A stretch of DNA of 64,000 bases from DASQPR01 sp963724705 (GCA_963724705.1 CAVRVS010000006.1:1-64000); one strand, 5' to 3'; positions 46,351 through 57,469 are shown, counted from the first letter of the stretch. Numbers and translations are program-made. The notes: generated by a model from the letters alone, not told the origin.

Positions 46351-47769
46351 CTAGCCTGGCAGATCCTCTAGCAGATCTGTGACCACCTCGGCGATGGGTG
46401 ACCGCTCCGAACGGGTCAACGTGACATGGGCGAAAAGAGGATGGCCCTTCAGCGCTTCGATCACCGCGACCACGCCGTCATGGCGACCGACACGCAGATT
46501 GTCCCGTTGTGCGACGTCGTGGGTCAGCACCACACGCGAGCCCGTACCGATGCGCGACAGCACAGTGAGCAGCACGCCCGCGCTCCAACGACTGCGCCTC
46601 GTCGACGACGACGAACGCGTCGTGCAGGCTGCGCCCGCGAATGTGTGTCAGCGGCAGCACCTCGAGCATGCCCCGAGCCATGACTTCCTCGATGACGTTG
46701 TCGTTGGCGATCGAGCCAAGCGTGTCGAACACCGCCTGGCTCCACGGCGACATCTTCTCCGACTCGCTGCCGGGCAGATAGCCAAGCTCCTGGCCGCCCA
46801 CCGCGAACAGCGGGCGGAAGACGATGACCTTCTTGTGGCGCCGCCGTTCCATTACCTGTTCTAGTCCGGCGCACAGAGCGAGTGCGGACTTGCCGGTGCC
46901 GGCCCGGCCACCGAGCGACACGATGCCCACGGACTCATCGAGCAACAGATCCAGCGCGATGCGTTGCTCGGCCGAACGTCCCCGCAATCCGAGCGCCTCG
47001 CGGTCACCCCGTACCAGTGCAATGGTCTTGTCCGTGGTGACGCGGCCCAGCGCCGACCCGCGGGGCGAATGCAGCACGAGCCCGGTGTGCACCGGCAGCG
47101 CGGCGGCCTCGTCCACGTCGAGCGCCTCGCCACCATAGAGAGCCGAGATCTGGCTCTCGTCGAGATCGAGCTCGGCCATGCCCGTCCACGTTGGATCGCT
47201 GGCCTGCCCGTAGCGATATTCGTCGGACGGCATGCCCACCGCCGCCGCCTTCACGCGCAGCGGCATGTCCTTGGTGACGAGCGTGACATCGGCACCCTCG
47301 GCGGCCAGCGCCAGCGCGACCGACAGGATCCGCGTGTCGTTGCCGTCGGTCCGGAAGCCGGGCGGCAGAACGGAGTGGTCGGCGTGGTTCAACTCGACGC
47401 GTACGGTGCCGCCGGTCGTCATTGACCGCGATCGGGAGCATCGAGCCGACCGCTCTTGACGCGCAACTCGTCGAGCCGGCGGAGCGCCGCGCGCGCGAAG
47501 TAGCCGAGCTCGGGGTGGTTCCGCTTCGCCTCCAACTCGGAAATGACCACGAGCGGTAGCACGACATCGTGCTCGGCGAAGCGGGTGAACGCAGCCGGGT
47601 CGGCCAGCAGCACCGAGGTGTCCACGACGTACGTGCGACCGACCGGCCGTGCGGCGGTCTCTCGGGACGGACGGGTCCGGGTGCGGCGAACGGGGGCGGG
47701 GGCCTGCGGTGCGGGGGAGGATGCCTGGGAGGCCGACGATTCAGGGCCGGTAGAACGGCGATTGGTCAC
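46351..47769 (-). CDS. phoH2: PIN-PhoH fusion protein, three frameshifts in this sequence
   Basis: About 471 residues when three extra bases are removed (near 46577-46579, 47413 and 47434-47436). The N-terminal PIN ribonuclease domain has TYVVDTSVLLADP and VISELEAKRNHPELG. The PhoH P-loop ATPase has GGRAGTGKSALALCAG, FVVVDEAQSLE and GSRVVLTHDVAQRDNLRVG. Mycobacterial PhoH2 of the same architecture is an RNA helicase/RNase. GTG 47769 is the likely start, followed by a polar linker of about 50 residues. Confidence 0.88.
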
Positions 47770-48092
47770 GGGGCTGCTCCGGCAGGCGCGCACCTCGCGC
47801 CCGGCTCGCGATCTGGCACCACCGAAAGCCCGGAATACGGGGTCGGGTGCGGGCCCCGCAGCTGGGTAGCGGTTCCGGGCCGGCCGGTTGACGCGGGAAG
47901 CCCCCGCGCCATGCTGTCACGCTAGCGGCCCCGGGCCACACACGGCTAGTACCGTCACTCACGTTTCGCGGGACGCGTCGCCGCAGGTCACGACCGCACG
48001 TAACGACCGCGACATGCGCCGTTCATACGGCAATCGCGGTGCCGACCACCGCTCGGCCGGGTCGACGGTCCGAAGCGACTCGCGCTGCGCGA

Positions 48093-48140
48093 GCTAGGCG
48101 CCGAACCGGCGCTGCGCTGGCTAGGCGCCGAACCGGCGCT
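48093..48140 (-). repeat. duplicated 21-nt unit containing the prenyl transferase stop codon
   Basis: Two identical 21-nt copies (48093-48113 and 48120-48140), 27 nt apart. The upstream-read copy carries the stop codon and last residues (RRFGA-stop) of the prenyl transferase; the second is a relic after the stop. Each copy folds as GCGCCG-GTT-CGGCGC, so a stop-proximal hairpin is doubled. Confidence 0.85.
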
Positions 48141-48900
48141 CGCGGTTCGCGTAGGCGCGCAAGGCCCGCAGGAAATCGACGCGGCGGAAATCCGGCCAGT
48201 TGGCATCGCAGAAGTAGAACTCCGAGTGCGCCGACTGCCACAGCAGGAAGCCGGACAGTCGCTGCTCCCCGCTCGTACGGATGACCAGGTCGGGATCGGG
48301 CTGGCCCTTGGTGTAGAGGTGCCCGGCGATGTGGTCGACGTCCAGGACCTCGGCCAACTCTTCTATCGTTCCGCCGGCGCGCGCGTGTTCCTGCAGCAGC
48401 GCCCGGAAGGCGTCGGTGATTTCGCGGCGGCCACCGTAGCCGACCGCCATGTTCACGATCATGCCGCCGGCCCGGTCGGCGGTCGCCGTCTCGGCCGCCT
48501 TCAGCGCCGCCGCCGTGGTCGCCGGCAACACGTCCAGCGCACCGACCGCACGCAACTCCCACGGGCTGGTCTCGGTCAGGTCACCGGCGAGGTCTTCGAT
48601 GATCTGCAGCAACGGGTCGAGCTCGGCGGCCGGCCGGCGCAGATTCTCCGTACCCAGGAGGTAAAGCGTCACATGCTTGATGCCGGCCCGATCACACCAG
48701 CTGAGCACGTCCTTGATCTTCGCGGCGCCGACACGGTGGCCGTCGTTGGGGTCGACGTAGCCCATCTCCCGTGCCCACCGGCGATTGCCATCGCACATGA
48801 TCCCGACGTGGTGCGGATGCGGCTTTCCCGCCAGCGCGGCGGCGAGCCGACGCTCGTAGATCGAATAGATGAGATTCCGCACGCCCGCAAGACTATCCAT
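48121..48900 (-). CDS. isoprenyl transferase, Z-FPP synthase / UppS family
   Basis: 259 residues. The catalytic aspartate is in GIMCDGNRRWARE near residue 30; NMAVGYGGRREI and the C-terminal RTSGEQRLSGFLLWQ, SEFYFCDANWPDF complete the cis-prenyltransferase signature. Mycobacterium has its short-chain Z-prenyl diphosphate synthase (Rv1086) in the same gene neighbourhood, so it may make a short product rather than full undecaprenyl diphosphate. ATG 48900 begins MDSLAGVRNLIY; upstream in-frame sequence is not conserved. Confidence 0.9.
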   Translation of the reverse strand: MDSLAGVRNLIYSIYERRLAAALAGKPHPHHVGIMCDGNRRWAREMGYVDPNDGHRVGAAKIKDVLSWCDRAGIKHVTLYLLGTENLRRPAAELDPLLQIIEDLAGDLTETSPWELRAVGALDVLPATTAAALKAAETATADRAGGMIVNMAVGYGGRREITDAFRALLQEHARAGGTIEELAEVLDVDHIAGHLYTKGQPDPDLVIRTSGEQRLSGFLLWQSAHSEFYFCDANWPDFRRVDFLRALRAYANRERRFGA

Positions 48901-49035
48901 CGCACGCCGGCCGCAGGAGGCCCACCGTACGTTCGACCGGAAGCCGCCCGCGGCGCATGGCAGGCGCACCGGCCGAGACAGCGACGTCCGGCGCACCAGT
49001 GTCAGCGCGCCGGACGTCATCGGTATCGACGGCCG

Positions 49036-50886
49036 TCAGTCGGTGACGCCGAGCCGTGCCTTCAACGCGTCGAGTTCGGCCCACAGCACGCCGGGCAGCT
49101 TGTCGCCGAACTTTTCGAACCATTCGACGACCTGCGGGATCTCGGCTCGCCATTCGTCGGCGTCGACCCGCAGCACCGCCTCGACGTCGGCCGGCGACAG
49201 GTCGAGCCCGCTCACGTCGAGCGCCTCGACCGTTGGTACGGCACCGATCGGCGTCTCCACCGCGGCCGCCTTGCCCTCCAGCCGCTCGATGATCCACTTC
49301 AGGACGCGCGAGTTCTCGCCGAAGCCGGGCCACAGGAACTGACCCTCGTCGCCGCGCCGGAACCAGTTGACGTAGTAGATCGCCGGGAGCTTGGTGGCGT
49401 CGCCGGCGTGCTCGCCGCCGCCCTTGCCCATCTCGATCCAGTGGTTGAAGTAGTCGCCGGCGTTGTAGCCGATGAACGGCAGCATCGCCATCGGGTCACG
49501 GCGGACGACCCCGACCTGCCCGACCGCGGCCGCGGTGGTCTCGGACGAGAGCGTGGCGCCCATGTAGACGCCGTGCACCCAGTCCCGCGCCTCGGTGACC
49601 AGCGGGATCGTCGTCTTGCGCCGGCCGCCGAACAGGATCGCGTCGATCGGTACGCCCTGCGGGTCCTCGTACTCGTCGGCGAGGATCGGGCACTGGGTGA
49701 TCGGCGTACAGAAGCGGCTGTTCGGGTGGCTGGACAGTTCGCCGGACTCCGGGCGTCCAGTCCTTGCCGTGCCAGTCGATGAGGTGCGCGGGCGGTTCGC
49801 CCATGCCCTCCCACCAGATGTCACCGTCGTCGGTCCGCGCGACGTTCGTGAAGAGCGAGTTGCCCTTCGCGATCGTCCGCATCGCGTTCGGGTTCGTCTT
49901 GTAGTCCGTCCCGGGCGCGACGCCGAACAGGCCGTACTCCGGGTTGACCGCGTAGAGCCGGCCGTCGCGGCCGAACCGCATCCAGGCGATGTCGTCGCCC
50001 AGCGTCTCGACCTTCCAGCCGGGGATCGTCGGCTCCAGCATGGCGAGGTTCGTCTTGCCACAGGCCGACGGGAAGGCGCCGGTGATGTGGTAGACCTTGC
50101 CCTCCGGTGACGTCAGCTTCAAGATCAGCATGTGCTCGGCCAGCCAGCCCTCGTCGCGGCCCATCACCGAGGCGATCCGCAGCGAGTAGCACTTCTTGCC
50201 GAGCAGGGAGTTGCCGCCGTATCCGGAGCCGTACGACCAGATTTCGCGGGTCTCCGGGAAGTGCGAGATGAACTTGGTGTCGCTGCACGGCCACGGCGAC
50301 GTCGGTGTCGCCGGGCTCGAGCGGAGCACCGACCGAGTGCAGGGCCGGCACGAACTCGGCGGTGTCGGCCATCTTGTCGAGGACGGCCGTACCCATCCGC
50401 GTCATGATCTTCATCGAGGCGACGACGTACGCGCTGTCGGTGATCTCAACGCCGAACATCGGGTTCTTCGCCGTGAGTGGGCCCATGCAGAACGGGATGA
50501 CGTACATGGTCCGGCCACGCATGCAGCCGCGGTAGAGCGCCGTCATCGTGCCGTTTCATCTCCGACGGCGCCATCCAGTTGTTCGTCGGCCCGGCATCGG
50601 CCTCGTCGGCCGAACAGATGAACGTGCGCTCCTCGACGCGGGCGACGTCGGTCGGGTCGGTGCGGGCCCAGAACGAGTTCGGCTTGATCTGGTCGTTGAG
50701 CCGGACCAGCGTGCCCGCTTCGACCAGGCCGTCGGTCAGGCGTCGCCACTCGGCGTCGGAGCCGTCGACCCAGACGATCTCGTCGGGCGTGGTGAGTTCG
50801 GCGACCTCGCGGACCCATGCGAGGAGTCTCGGATGATTGGTTGGCGCGTTGTCCAGCCCGAGCGGTGAGGTGGACGTAGCAGTCAT
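49036..50886 (-). CDS. pckG: phosphoenolpyruvate carboxykinase (GTP), three frameshifts in this sequence
   Basis: About 616 residues once three inserted bases are removed (near 50552, 50288 and 49751). It converts oxaloacetate and GTP to PEP, CO2 and GDP. GAFPSACGKTNLAMLEPT is the P-loop, with the hyper-reactive cysteine of GTP-type PEPCK; GDDIAWMRF and FGGRRKTTIPLV are typical. ATG 50886 is preceded by AAGGAG. Each break is an extra G or C and together they restore normal length, so a functional gene is likely. Possible operator dyad upstream at 51071. Confidence 0.93.
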
Positions 50887-51070
50887 GAGGCTCGATCTCC
50901 TTGGGTCGTCGTTGACACCGGCGAACGCTCGTTCATCCCTTACCCATCGCGGGTGCGTCAATGCGTCGGCTGTGTGAGCCGAAGGGGTAAGGGAGTTGAC
51001 CTCAGGGTAAACCGACGGCCCTTCGAACAGCACTAACGCCACATTGTGAAACATTGCACAAGCGCGCAAG

Positions 51071-51084
51071 ATTTGTATGCAAAT
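51071..51084. promoter_or_regulatory. candidate operator dyad upstream of pckG
   Basis: Perfect inverted repeat ATTTG-TATG-CAAAT, 185 nt upstream of the pckG start, in an AT-rich patch. It could bind a regulator of gluconeogenesis; inferred from symmetry and location only. Confidence 0.3.
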
Positions 51085-51638
51085 GATTAGGCGAGCGCGG
51101 TAGTGCCTCCAACGAATCACGTTTGAGCAACGGTCGCGGCGTTTTGATCATCGATTTGCCGCGACGGCCGCGCGCCCGGCGGCCGTAGCGCACCCACCGA
51201 TCCGGCCGAGTTACACCAACGTCGGCGTAAGAACCTCGATTTCCAAGCACATATCAGGATTCACGACGTCTAGGCCGTCGACCATTACCTCCGGGTGCAC
51301 GCCGAAGACCGCCTTCGCAACCTGCCGAATTACTCTGGTCAGTCACTGCTACGATCGCCTCGTAATTCCGAAACTGATCCACATTTTCGCAGGTGGATTG
51401 ACCATTCGCGGCGGGTTCGCACGCGGGCATTGCTCGAACCGCATTCCGCGGCCCAAGCCGCGATGGCCGGCTTTCGCGCCCGCGATGGCCCGGCAACGCA
51501 TGCCAATTCCACGGGTACGGCCCGACGTCCAATGGGTACGGCCACACGCCGGACCGAATTTGCGCTCACGAGATCGTCACCGAGCGTGACCTGAGACCCA
51601 AAGGGCCGGGCATTGATGCAGTTGTGAGCAAGCTCCCG

Positions 51639-51650
51639 TAAGGTGGCCGA
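51639..51650 (+). promoter_or_regulatory. leaderless promoter -10 box for gtrA
   Basis: TAAGGT (51639-51644), 6 nt, then GTG 51651. Matches the leaderless layout seen elsewhere in the window. Confidence 0.45.
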
Positions 51651-52400
51651 GTGCGTCTTCTCCGCGCCCTGCCGGACCGCTACCAGCGACTAGCCCGCGA
51701 GCTCCTCGCGTTCGGCTTTGCCGGTGTGGTCAATACGGCTTTCGGGTTCCTGCTGTTCAACCTGCTGTTTAGCAGCATGGGCTCACTGTGGGCGAATGCC
51801 GTGTCCACGATCGGCGGGACGGCGACGTCGTTCGTGCTGAACCGCTACATCACGTACCGTCACCGCCCGCGCCGGGCACTCCGCCAGGAACTGCCGCTGT
51901 TCGGCGCGGTCAACCTGGTCGGCCTCGGCATCCAGCAGGGCGTGATGGCACTGGCCAAGGTGTCCTTCAACCTGCAGAGCACCGACCGCCTCGAATACAA
52001 CCTCGTGCGTGTCGTGTCGGTAGCGATCGGCACGGTCTTCCTCTTGCTCTGCTACCGCTACCTGGTGTTCCGCAAGGACAGGACCGGTGTCGCCGAGGAT
52101 CTTGCGATCGAGATCGGCGTGCCGCTGCCACCGGTGGCGCCGGCACCGGACGCCGGCCGTGGCGCGACGGGACCGGTCGTACCGGTCAACGGCGCCGTCG
52201 GGACCGGCGTTGCCGATCAACGGCGCCACGGTCAATGGCGCTGCCATGAACGGCACCGCGGCGGTGAACGGCGCGACGGCCAACGGCGGAACCGTGTCAA
52301 CGGCTCGGCGGTCAACGGCGTGGTCCGTCACAGCGCGGAGGCGACCGGCTCGTCGAACGGCGGCCGCCACCGGGCGGTGTCCCCCGGACACGTTCCATGA
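51651..52400 (+). CDS. GtrA family membrane protein with Asn-Gly repeat tail
   Basis: The first 145 residues hold four transmembrane helices of the GtrA family (FGFAGVVNTAFGFLLFNLLF; FLLLCYRYLVF), linked to transfer of polyprenyl-phosphate sugars in cell-wall polymers. A tail rich in VNGA/INGA/MNGT repeats follows; part of it is in another frame (compensating indels near 52207 and 52290). The stop at 52398-52400 may also be an artefact: the same frame continues as an acidic stretch, SMELSPELELEELLP, to 52538, where TGA overlaps the next GTG. Positional match to Rv3277. Confidence 0.85.
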   Translation: MRLLRALPDRYQRLARELLAFGFAGVVNTAFGFLLFNLLFSSMGSLWANAVSTIGGTATSFVLNRYITYRHRPRRALRQELPLFGAVNLVGLGIQQGVMALAKVSFNLQSTDRLEYNLVRVVSVAIGTVFLLLCYRYLVFRKDRTGVAEDLAIEIGVPLPPVAPAPDAGRGATGPVVPVNGAVGTGVADQRRHGQWRCHERHRGGERRDGQRRNRVNGSAVNGVVRHSAEATGSSNGGRHRAVSPGHVP

Positions 52401-52534
52401 GTTCACGCCCCGATCGAGTTCACCGCCCCGCTCGAGATCGGGCGGCCGGCCTCGATGGAATTGTCGCCCGAACTCGAGCTCGAAGAGCTTCTGCCGATCG
52501 AGTCCGCACCGGATGCGTCGGGCCACTTCCGGCC

Positions 52535-53054
52535 GTGATCCGGTCCGGCACCGGCCAGCCTGCCGAACTGTTCTTCGACGACATATCCCCCGGCGCGATC
52601 TTCGACCTCGGTGTCGCTGAGGTCGATCGGGACGAGATGCTGGCCTTCGCCCGCCGCTTCGACCCGCAGTGGTACCACGTGGACGTCGACGCCGCGCGGG
52701 CCAGCGCGTACGGCGACGTGATCGCGAGCGGCTTCTACACGGCGAGTCTGTTCATGCGGGCGTACGCCGACCATCTCCTGTCACGAGCGGCCGCCGATGC
52801 CTCTCCAGGGCTGGAGGAGCTGCGGTGGACCGCGCCCGTGTACGGCGGCGACCGGCTCGCGATCCGGCTGGAGGTCGTCGGCGCCGCGCCGTCGTCGGCG
52901 AAGCCGAGCGTCGGCACGCTGACGCTGGCCGCCACCATGACACGTCTGGCGACCGACCAACGGCCGGAGGCGGTCGCAGTCGCGCATCCGCTTCCGCGGC
53001 TGGTTCGCCCGGCGGCCATCCGACCTAGATCTTGGTGCCACAACGGTGCTGTAG
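52535..53054 (+). CDS. MaoC/hotdog-fold dehydratase-like protein
   Basis: About 172 residues. FDDISPGAIFDLGVAEVDRD and FARRFDPQWYHVDVDAARAS, followed by IASGFYTASLFMR, show the MaoC-like hotdog fold with its catalytic Asp/His region (DPQWYHVD). It acts on enoyl- or hydroxyacyl-thioesters. The end is displaced: near 52978-52985 an extra base precedes RIRFRGWFARRPSDL, the usual final strand, with a stop at 53052-53054; the uncorrected frame runs to 53107. GTG 52535 overlaps the stop of the extended gtrA frame (GTGA). Confidence 0.8.
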
Positions 53055-53077
53055 CCCCGCGGAGGCACCAAGATCTA
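53026..53077. terminator. bidirectional terminator hairpin (GATCTTGGTG stem)
   Basis: Arms TAGATCTTGGTGCC (53026-53039) and GGCACCAAGATCTA (53064-53077) pair perfectly over 14 bp around a 24-nt loop. It lies between the convergent maoC-like and PH-domain genes. Stem sequence and loop length resemble the hairpin at 34842. Confidence 0.75.
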
Positions 53078-53096
53078 CTCGGTCAGCAGCGATCGG

Positions 53097-53633
53097 TTAC
53101 GTGTTGAGCTGCTGCGTCGTGCCATCCTGTGACGTCCGCTGCTGCGGTTGCACCGGCAGGGTGTCCGGATGGATCAGGTCATGCATCGTCGCCACCACGT
53201 GCTTGATGTGCGGGATGTTGTTCAGCACGTCCGGGCCGTGCTCGCCGGGGGATGCGAGCGTCAAGATGCCGCAGCCGAGCACACGCTGGAACAGCGACTG
53301 GTCGAACTTCACGTCGCTGACGCGGTCGATCGGGATGTTTTCGGTGTGCTGGCGCAGGACGCCGACGCGGGTGATAACGCGCTCGTTCGTGACGACGTAG
53401 TGGGTCGTCCGCCACTTGATGAGCGGAATCACCGTCAGCCACACGACGAGGATCAGACCGATCACACCGATGACGAGCATCCACACACTGCTCAAGCCGC
53501 CGACCAGCGCCGCGATGAGGCCGGCGACGACCACGACCAGCACCGCCCACGGCCCGACCATCTGCTTCCAGTGCGGGTGAAGATCCAGGACCACGCGTTC
53601 GTTGCTGGTCAGCTCGTCTTCTGGGAAACCCAC
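53097..53633 (-). CDS. PH domain-containing membrane protein
   Basis: 178 residues from GTG 53633, preceded by GGAGG with 5-nt spacing. Two transmembrane helices (about residues 28-68) are followed by a bacterial PH (YdbS-like) domain with WRTTHYVVTNERVITRVG and DVKFDQSLFQRVLGCGILTL. The N-terminal extension in the raw frame is not used. Rv3278c occupies the same place next to birA in Mycobacterium. Function unknown. Confidence 0.85.
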   Translation of the reverse strand: MGFPEDELTSNERVVLDLHPHWKQMVGPWAVLVVVVAGLIAALVGGLSSVWMLVIGVIGLILVVWLTVIPLIKWRTTHYVVTNERVITRVGVLRQHTENIPIDRVSDVKFDQSLFQRVLGCGILTLASPGEHGPDVLNNIPHIKHVVATMHDLIHPDTLPVQPQQRTSQDGTTQQLNT

Positions 53634-53739
53634 ACCAACCTCCTCCACATTCGAAAGATGCGCCGTTGCGGCTTCGCGCCGGCGATCGAAAATCGCGGGT
53701 CGCCCGTCGACCCACGTCAGTTGTCCGTGTTCCACTTCG

Positions 53740-53766
53740 CCTCGCGGCTGCCGCTACGCCTCGGCG
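53740..53766. repeat. dispersed repeat family C, copy 5
   Basis: GCCTCGCGGCTGCCGCTACG, continuing CCTCGGC, a single copy between the PH-domain and birA genes. Differs from the 60865 copy by one base. Confidence 0.7.
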
Positions 53767-53884
53767 GTGATGACGGTAGCGGGTCGGGGAAAGATCCGGC
53801 GTCCACTGTTCGTGGCGTGTTTGCGACCGGCGACGGCGCTGGGCGAGGCTAGCGGCGACCGCGCGCGGGAGGCGAGCGGCGGCG

Positions 53885-54742
53885 TCAGGCCGCGCGTACG
53901 TGGACGACGTCGCCGGCCGCGATGCGACGTCCGTCGACGATCAGCGCGCCGTCGTCGTCCACAGCGGTCGCCACATCCGTGAGCTCGCCGCCGCCGGGCA
54001 GCTCGACGCGGACCGTCGCCCCGATCGTCGCGCAGTGGAACCGGTAGCTGTCCATCAAACCGGACGCCACCGGGTCGCCGCCGGCATCGCGCCAGCGGCC
54101 GTACCAGTCCGCGAGGCCGCGCAGGACCGCGCGGAGCAACGGATCCCGGTCCACGCAGGCCGAGCCGGCGAGCTGGAGGGACGTGGCGTCGGGTCGGGGC
54201 AGCTCGGGCTCGCGCAGCGTGACGTTGAGACCGATCCCGATGACCGCGGCCGGACCGGCGTCCGACCCGCCGTCGGGGACGGTCTCGGCCAGGATGCCGG
54301 CGCACTTGCGCCCGTCGATCACCAGGTCGTTCGGCCACTTCAGGACCGCGTCCAGGTCACTGAGCCGGCGTACGGCCTCGACCAGCGCCACGCCGGCGAG
54401 CAGCGGCAATAGTCCGTACCCGGAGGTCGGAACGGGTGACCAGCCACGGTCCGGGACGGCCGCTCCGGGGCGCAGCAGGACGCTGGTCGCGATCCCGGCC
54501 CGTGGCGGCGACTGCCAGACGCGCTCGAGGCGGCCGCGGCCGGCGGTCTGCTCGTCGGCGACGACGACGTAGCCCTCGGCCGCGCCGGCCCGGGCGGCGG
54601 CGGCTACATCGGCGTTGGTCGAGCCGGTCCGCGGCCGGTAGTCCAGCCCGGTCCACACCCCGCCGTCGACGACGAGCGCGCGACGCAGCGCAACCTGTGA
54701 CAGCGGTGGCCGCTCCAGGTCGGTGTACGGCGACCAGCCCAT
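53885..54742 (-). CDS. birA: biotin--[acetyl-CoA-carboxylase] ligase
   Basis: 285 residues, class I (no DNA-binding domain). Biotinyl-AMP site: GSTNADVAAAARAGAAEGYVVVADEQTAGRGR with the GRGR motif, then LKWPNDLVIDGRKCAGIL and VIGIGLNV; the C-terminal SH3-like domain ends in GDVVHVRAA. It biotinylates the BCCP domain of AccA3 encoded at 60931. Divergent from accD by 38 nt. TAGGGT then 6 nt precede the ATG, so it is probably leaderless. Confidence 0.95.
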   Translation of the reverse strand: MGWSPYTDLERPPLSQVALRRALVVDGGVWTGLDYRPRTGSTNADVAAAARAGAAEGYVVVADEQTAGRGRLERVWQSPPRAGIATSVLLRPGAAVPDRGWSPVPTSGYGLLPLLAGVALVEAVRRLSDLDAVLKWPNDLVIDGRKCAGILAETVPDGGSDAGPAAVIGIGLNVTLREPELPRPDATSLQLAGSACVDRDPLLRAVLRGLADWYGRWRDAGGDPVASGLMDSYRFHCATIGATVRVELPGGGELTDVATAVDDDGALIVDGRRIAAGDVVHVRAA

Positions 54743-54780
54743 CCGCCCACCCTAGCCGGGTCGAGATTACGATCGGCGAC
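54743..54780. promoter_or_regulatory. back-to-back leaderless promoters for birA and accD
   Basis: Minus strand: TAGGGT (54754-54749), 6 nt, ATG 54742 (birA). Plus strand: TACGAT (54768-54773), 7 nt, GTG 54781 (accD). The 38-nt gap thus holds two divergent -10 boxes whose -35 zones must overlap the opposite promoter. Confidence 0.5.
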
Positions 54781-56387
<1,607 letters not shown>

Positions 56388-56401
56388 CCTCGTACCCTTC
56401 G

Positions 56402-56460
56402 TGATCTTGGGGTTATCGACGTATCACGGGGCGACCATGAGGTCGTTAAGCCCAAGATCA
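56402..56460 (+). terminator. hairpin between accD and accE
   Basis: Arms TGATCTTGGG (56402-56411) and CCCAAGATCA (56451-56460) pair perfectly; the loop encloses CGACC-ATGA-GGTCG. Stem resembles the GATCTTGG hairpin at 53026. Between co-oriented genes it may reduce, rather than end, transcription into accE. Confidence 0.6.
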
Positions 56461-56484
56461 TCAGTGGAGACCGACGGAGGTGCT

Positions 56485-56703
56485 GTGACCGAGGAGCCGA
56501 TGTTCCGGATCGTCCGAGGTGCCCCGACGCCCGACGAGCTGGCCGCCATCGTCGGAGTGCTGTGGTCGCGTCGCCAGGCCGCCGCGGCCGCTGCAGCGAA
56601 TTCGGCTCCGGCGCGGCTCCCCTCGCGCTGGCGCGCGAGCGCGGCGCCACGCCCCGGCCGCCTACCGCGGCCCGGCCGTGGTGCCTGGTCCTCGACACAC
56701 TAA
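56485..56703 (+). CDS. accE: acyl-CoA carboxylase epsilon subunit
   Basis: 72 residues beginning VTEEPMFRIVRGAPTPDELAA, the actinobacterial epsilon-subunit start, with a basic Pro/Arg C-terminus ending GRGAWSSTH (family members end in a similar GAW). It strengthens the alpha-beta carboxylase complex. GTG 56485 has GGAGG 5 nt upstream. The C-terminal composition could hide another indel. Confidence 0.8.
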   Translation: MTEEPMFRIVRGAPTPDELAAIVGVLWSRRQAAAAAAANSAPARLPSRWRASAAPRPGRLPRPGRGAWSSTH

Positions 56704-56818
56704 CGCCACCAATCGCGCGGTCTTACGGTCACGCGGACCGCATCGCAACGCAGCCGTACGCGCCAAACCTTGCCCCGCTGTCGCGACGGCGGACGCGGAT
56801 CGACCACGAGTCGCTGGC

Positions 56819-56830
56819 TAGACTCCCGGC
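56819..56830 (+). promoter_or_regulatory. leaderless promoter -10 box for maf
   Basis: TAGACT (56819-56824), 6 nt, GTG 56831. Confidence 0.45.
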
Positions 56831-57469
56831 GTGGACAGACCACGGCTCGTTCTCGCCTCGGCCAGTCCGGCGCGGCGAAAGCTTCTCGACGCGGCCGGCA
56901 TCGACTGCGAGGTGCTGGTCAGCGGCGTCGACGAGTCGACCGTCGAGGCGAGCAAGCCGGAGGCGTTGAGCCTCACGCTGGCCCGGCTGAAGGCGCAGGC
57001 CGTCGCGCGACGGCTCGTCGCCACCGGCCGGGCGGCGACCGCGGACGGTCCGCGGCTCCTCGTGCTCGGCTGCGATTCGGTGCTGGAATTCGACGGCCAC
57101 ATCCTGGGCAAGCCGGCCGACGCCGCCGACGCCACCCGCCGCTGGCGCGCCATGCGCGGCGGCAAGGGCGTGCTCCACACCGGTCATTGCCTGATCGACG
57201 TCAGCGCCGGCAAGCAGGTCGAGGCGGGCGCGGCGACGACCGTACATTTCGCGGACATCGACGACGACGAGATCGACGCGTACGTCGCGACGGGTGAGCC
57301 GCTGGCGGTGGCCGGGGCGTTCACGGTCGATGGTCTCGGCGCTCCGTTCATCGCCGGCGTCGAGGGCGACCAGGGTACGGTCATCGGCCTCTCGCTACCC
57401 CTGTTGCGTACGATGCTCGCCGACCTCGGCGTACGCATCACCGACCTCTGGCGTCCCACTCCTACCTAG
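56831..57469 (+). CDS. maf: Maf family nucleotide pyrophosphatase
   Basis: 212 residues. LVLASASPARRKLLDAAGI with the SxSxxR phosphate site at the N-terminus, VLGCDSVLEFDGHILGKPAD and GAFTVDGLGAPFIAGVEGDQ later are standard. It hydrolyses modified or canonical NTPs to NMPs and is tied to cell division arrest in other bacteria. GTG 56831 lies 6 nt after TAGACT (56819-56824), a leaderless layout. Confidence 0.93.
   Translation: MDRPRLVLASASPARRKLLDAAGIDCEVLVSGVDESTVEASKPEALSLTLARLKAQAVARRLVATGRAATADGPRLLVLGCDSVLEFDGHILGKPADAADATRRWRAMRGGKGVLHTGHCLIDVSAGKQVEAGAATTVHFADIDDDEIDAYVATGEPLAVAGAFTVDGLGAPFIAGVEGDQGTVIGLSLPLLRTMLADLGVRITDLWRPTPT

Larger units (their letters stand above)
50887..51650. 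other. 764-nt region without a gene, upstream of pckG and gtrA
   Basis: Divergent promoter space. No frame has convincing composition. It is locally AT-rich near 51040-51090 (for example CATTGTGAAACATTGCAC) and holds a perfect ATTTG-TATG-CAAAT dyad at 51071-51084. The length is unusual for this compact window. Confidence 0.5.

Noticed and set aside
46351..47769. Programmed ribosomal frameshifting in phoH2
   Set aside because: Three separate shifts at unrelated G/C runs without slippery heptamers or downstream pseudoknots fit sequencing error better.
49036..50886. Decayed pckG pseudogene
   Set aside because: Three single-base insertions restore an intact enzyme of normal length with all motifs, and many other housekeeping genes show the same error type.
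51254..51594. Overlapping open frames of about 100 codons in the pckG-gtrA gap
   Set aside because: Composition is not protein-like, there are no ribosome binding sites, and frames overlap on both strands as expected for high GC DNA.
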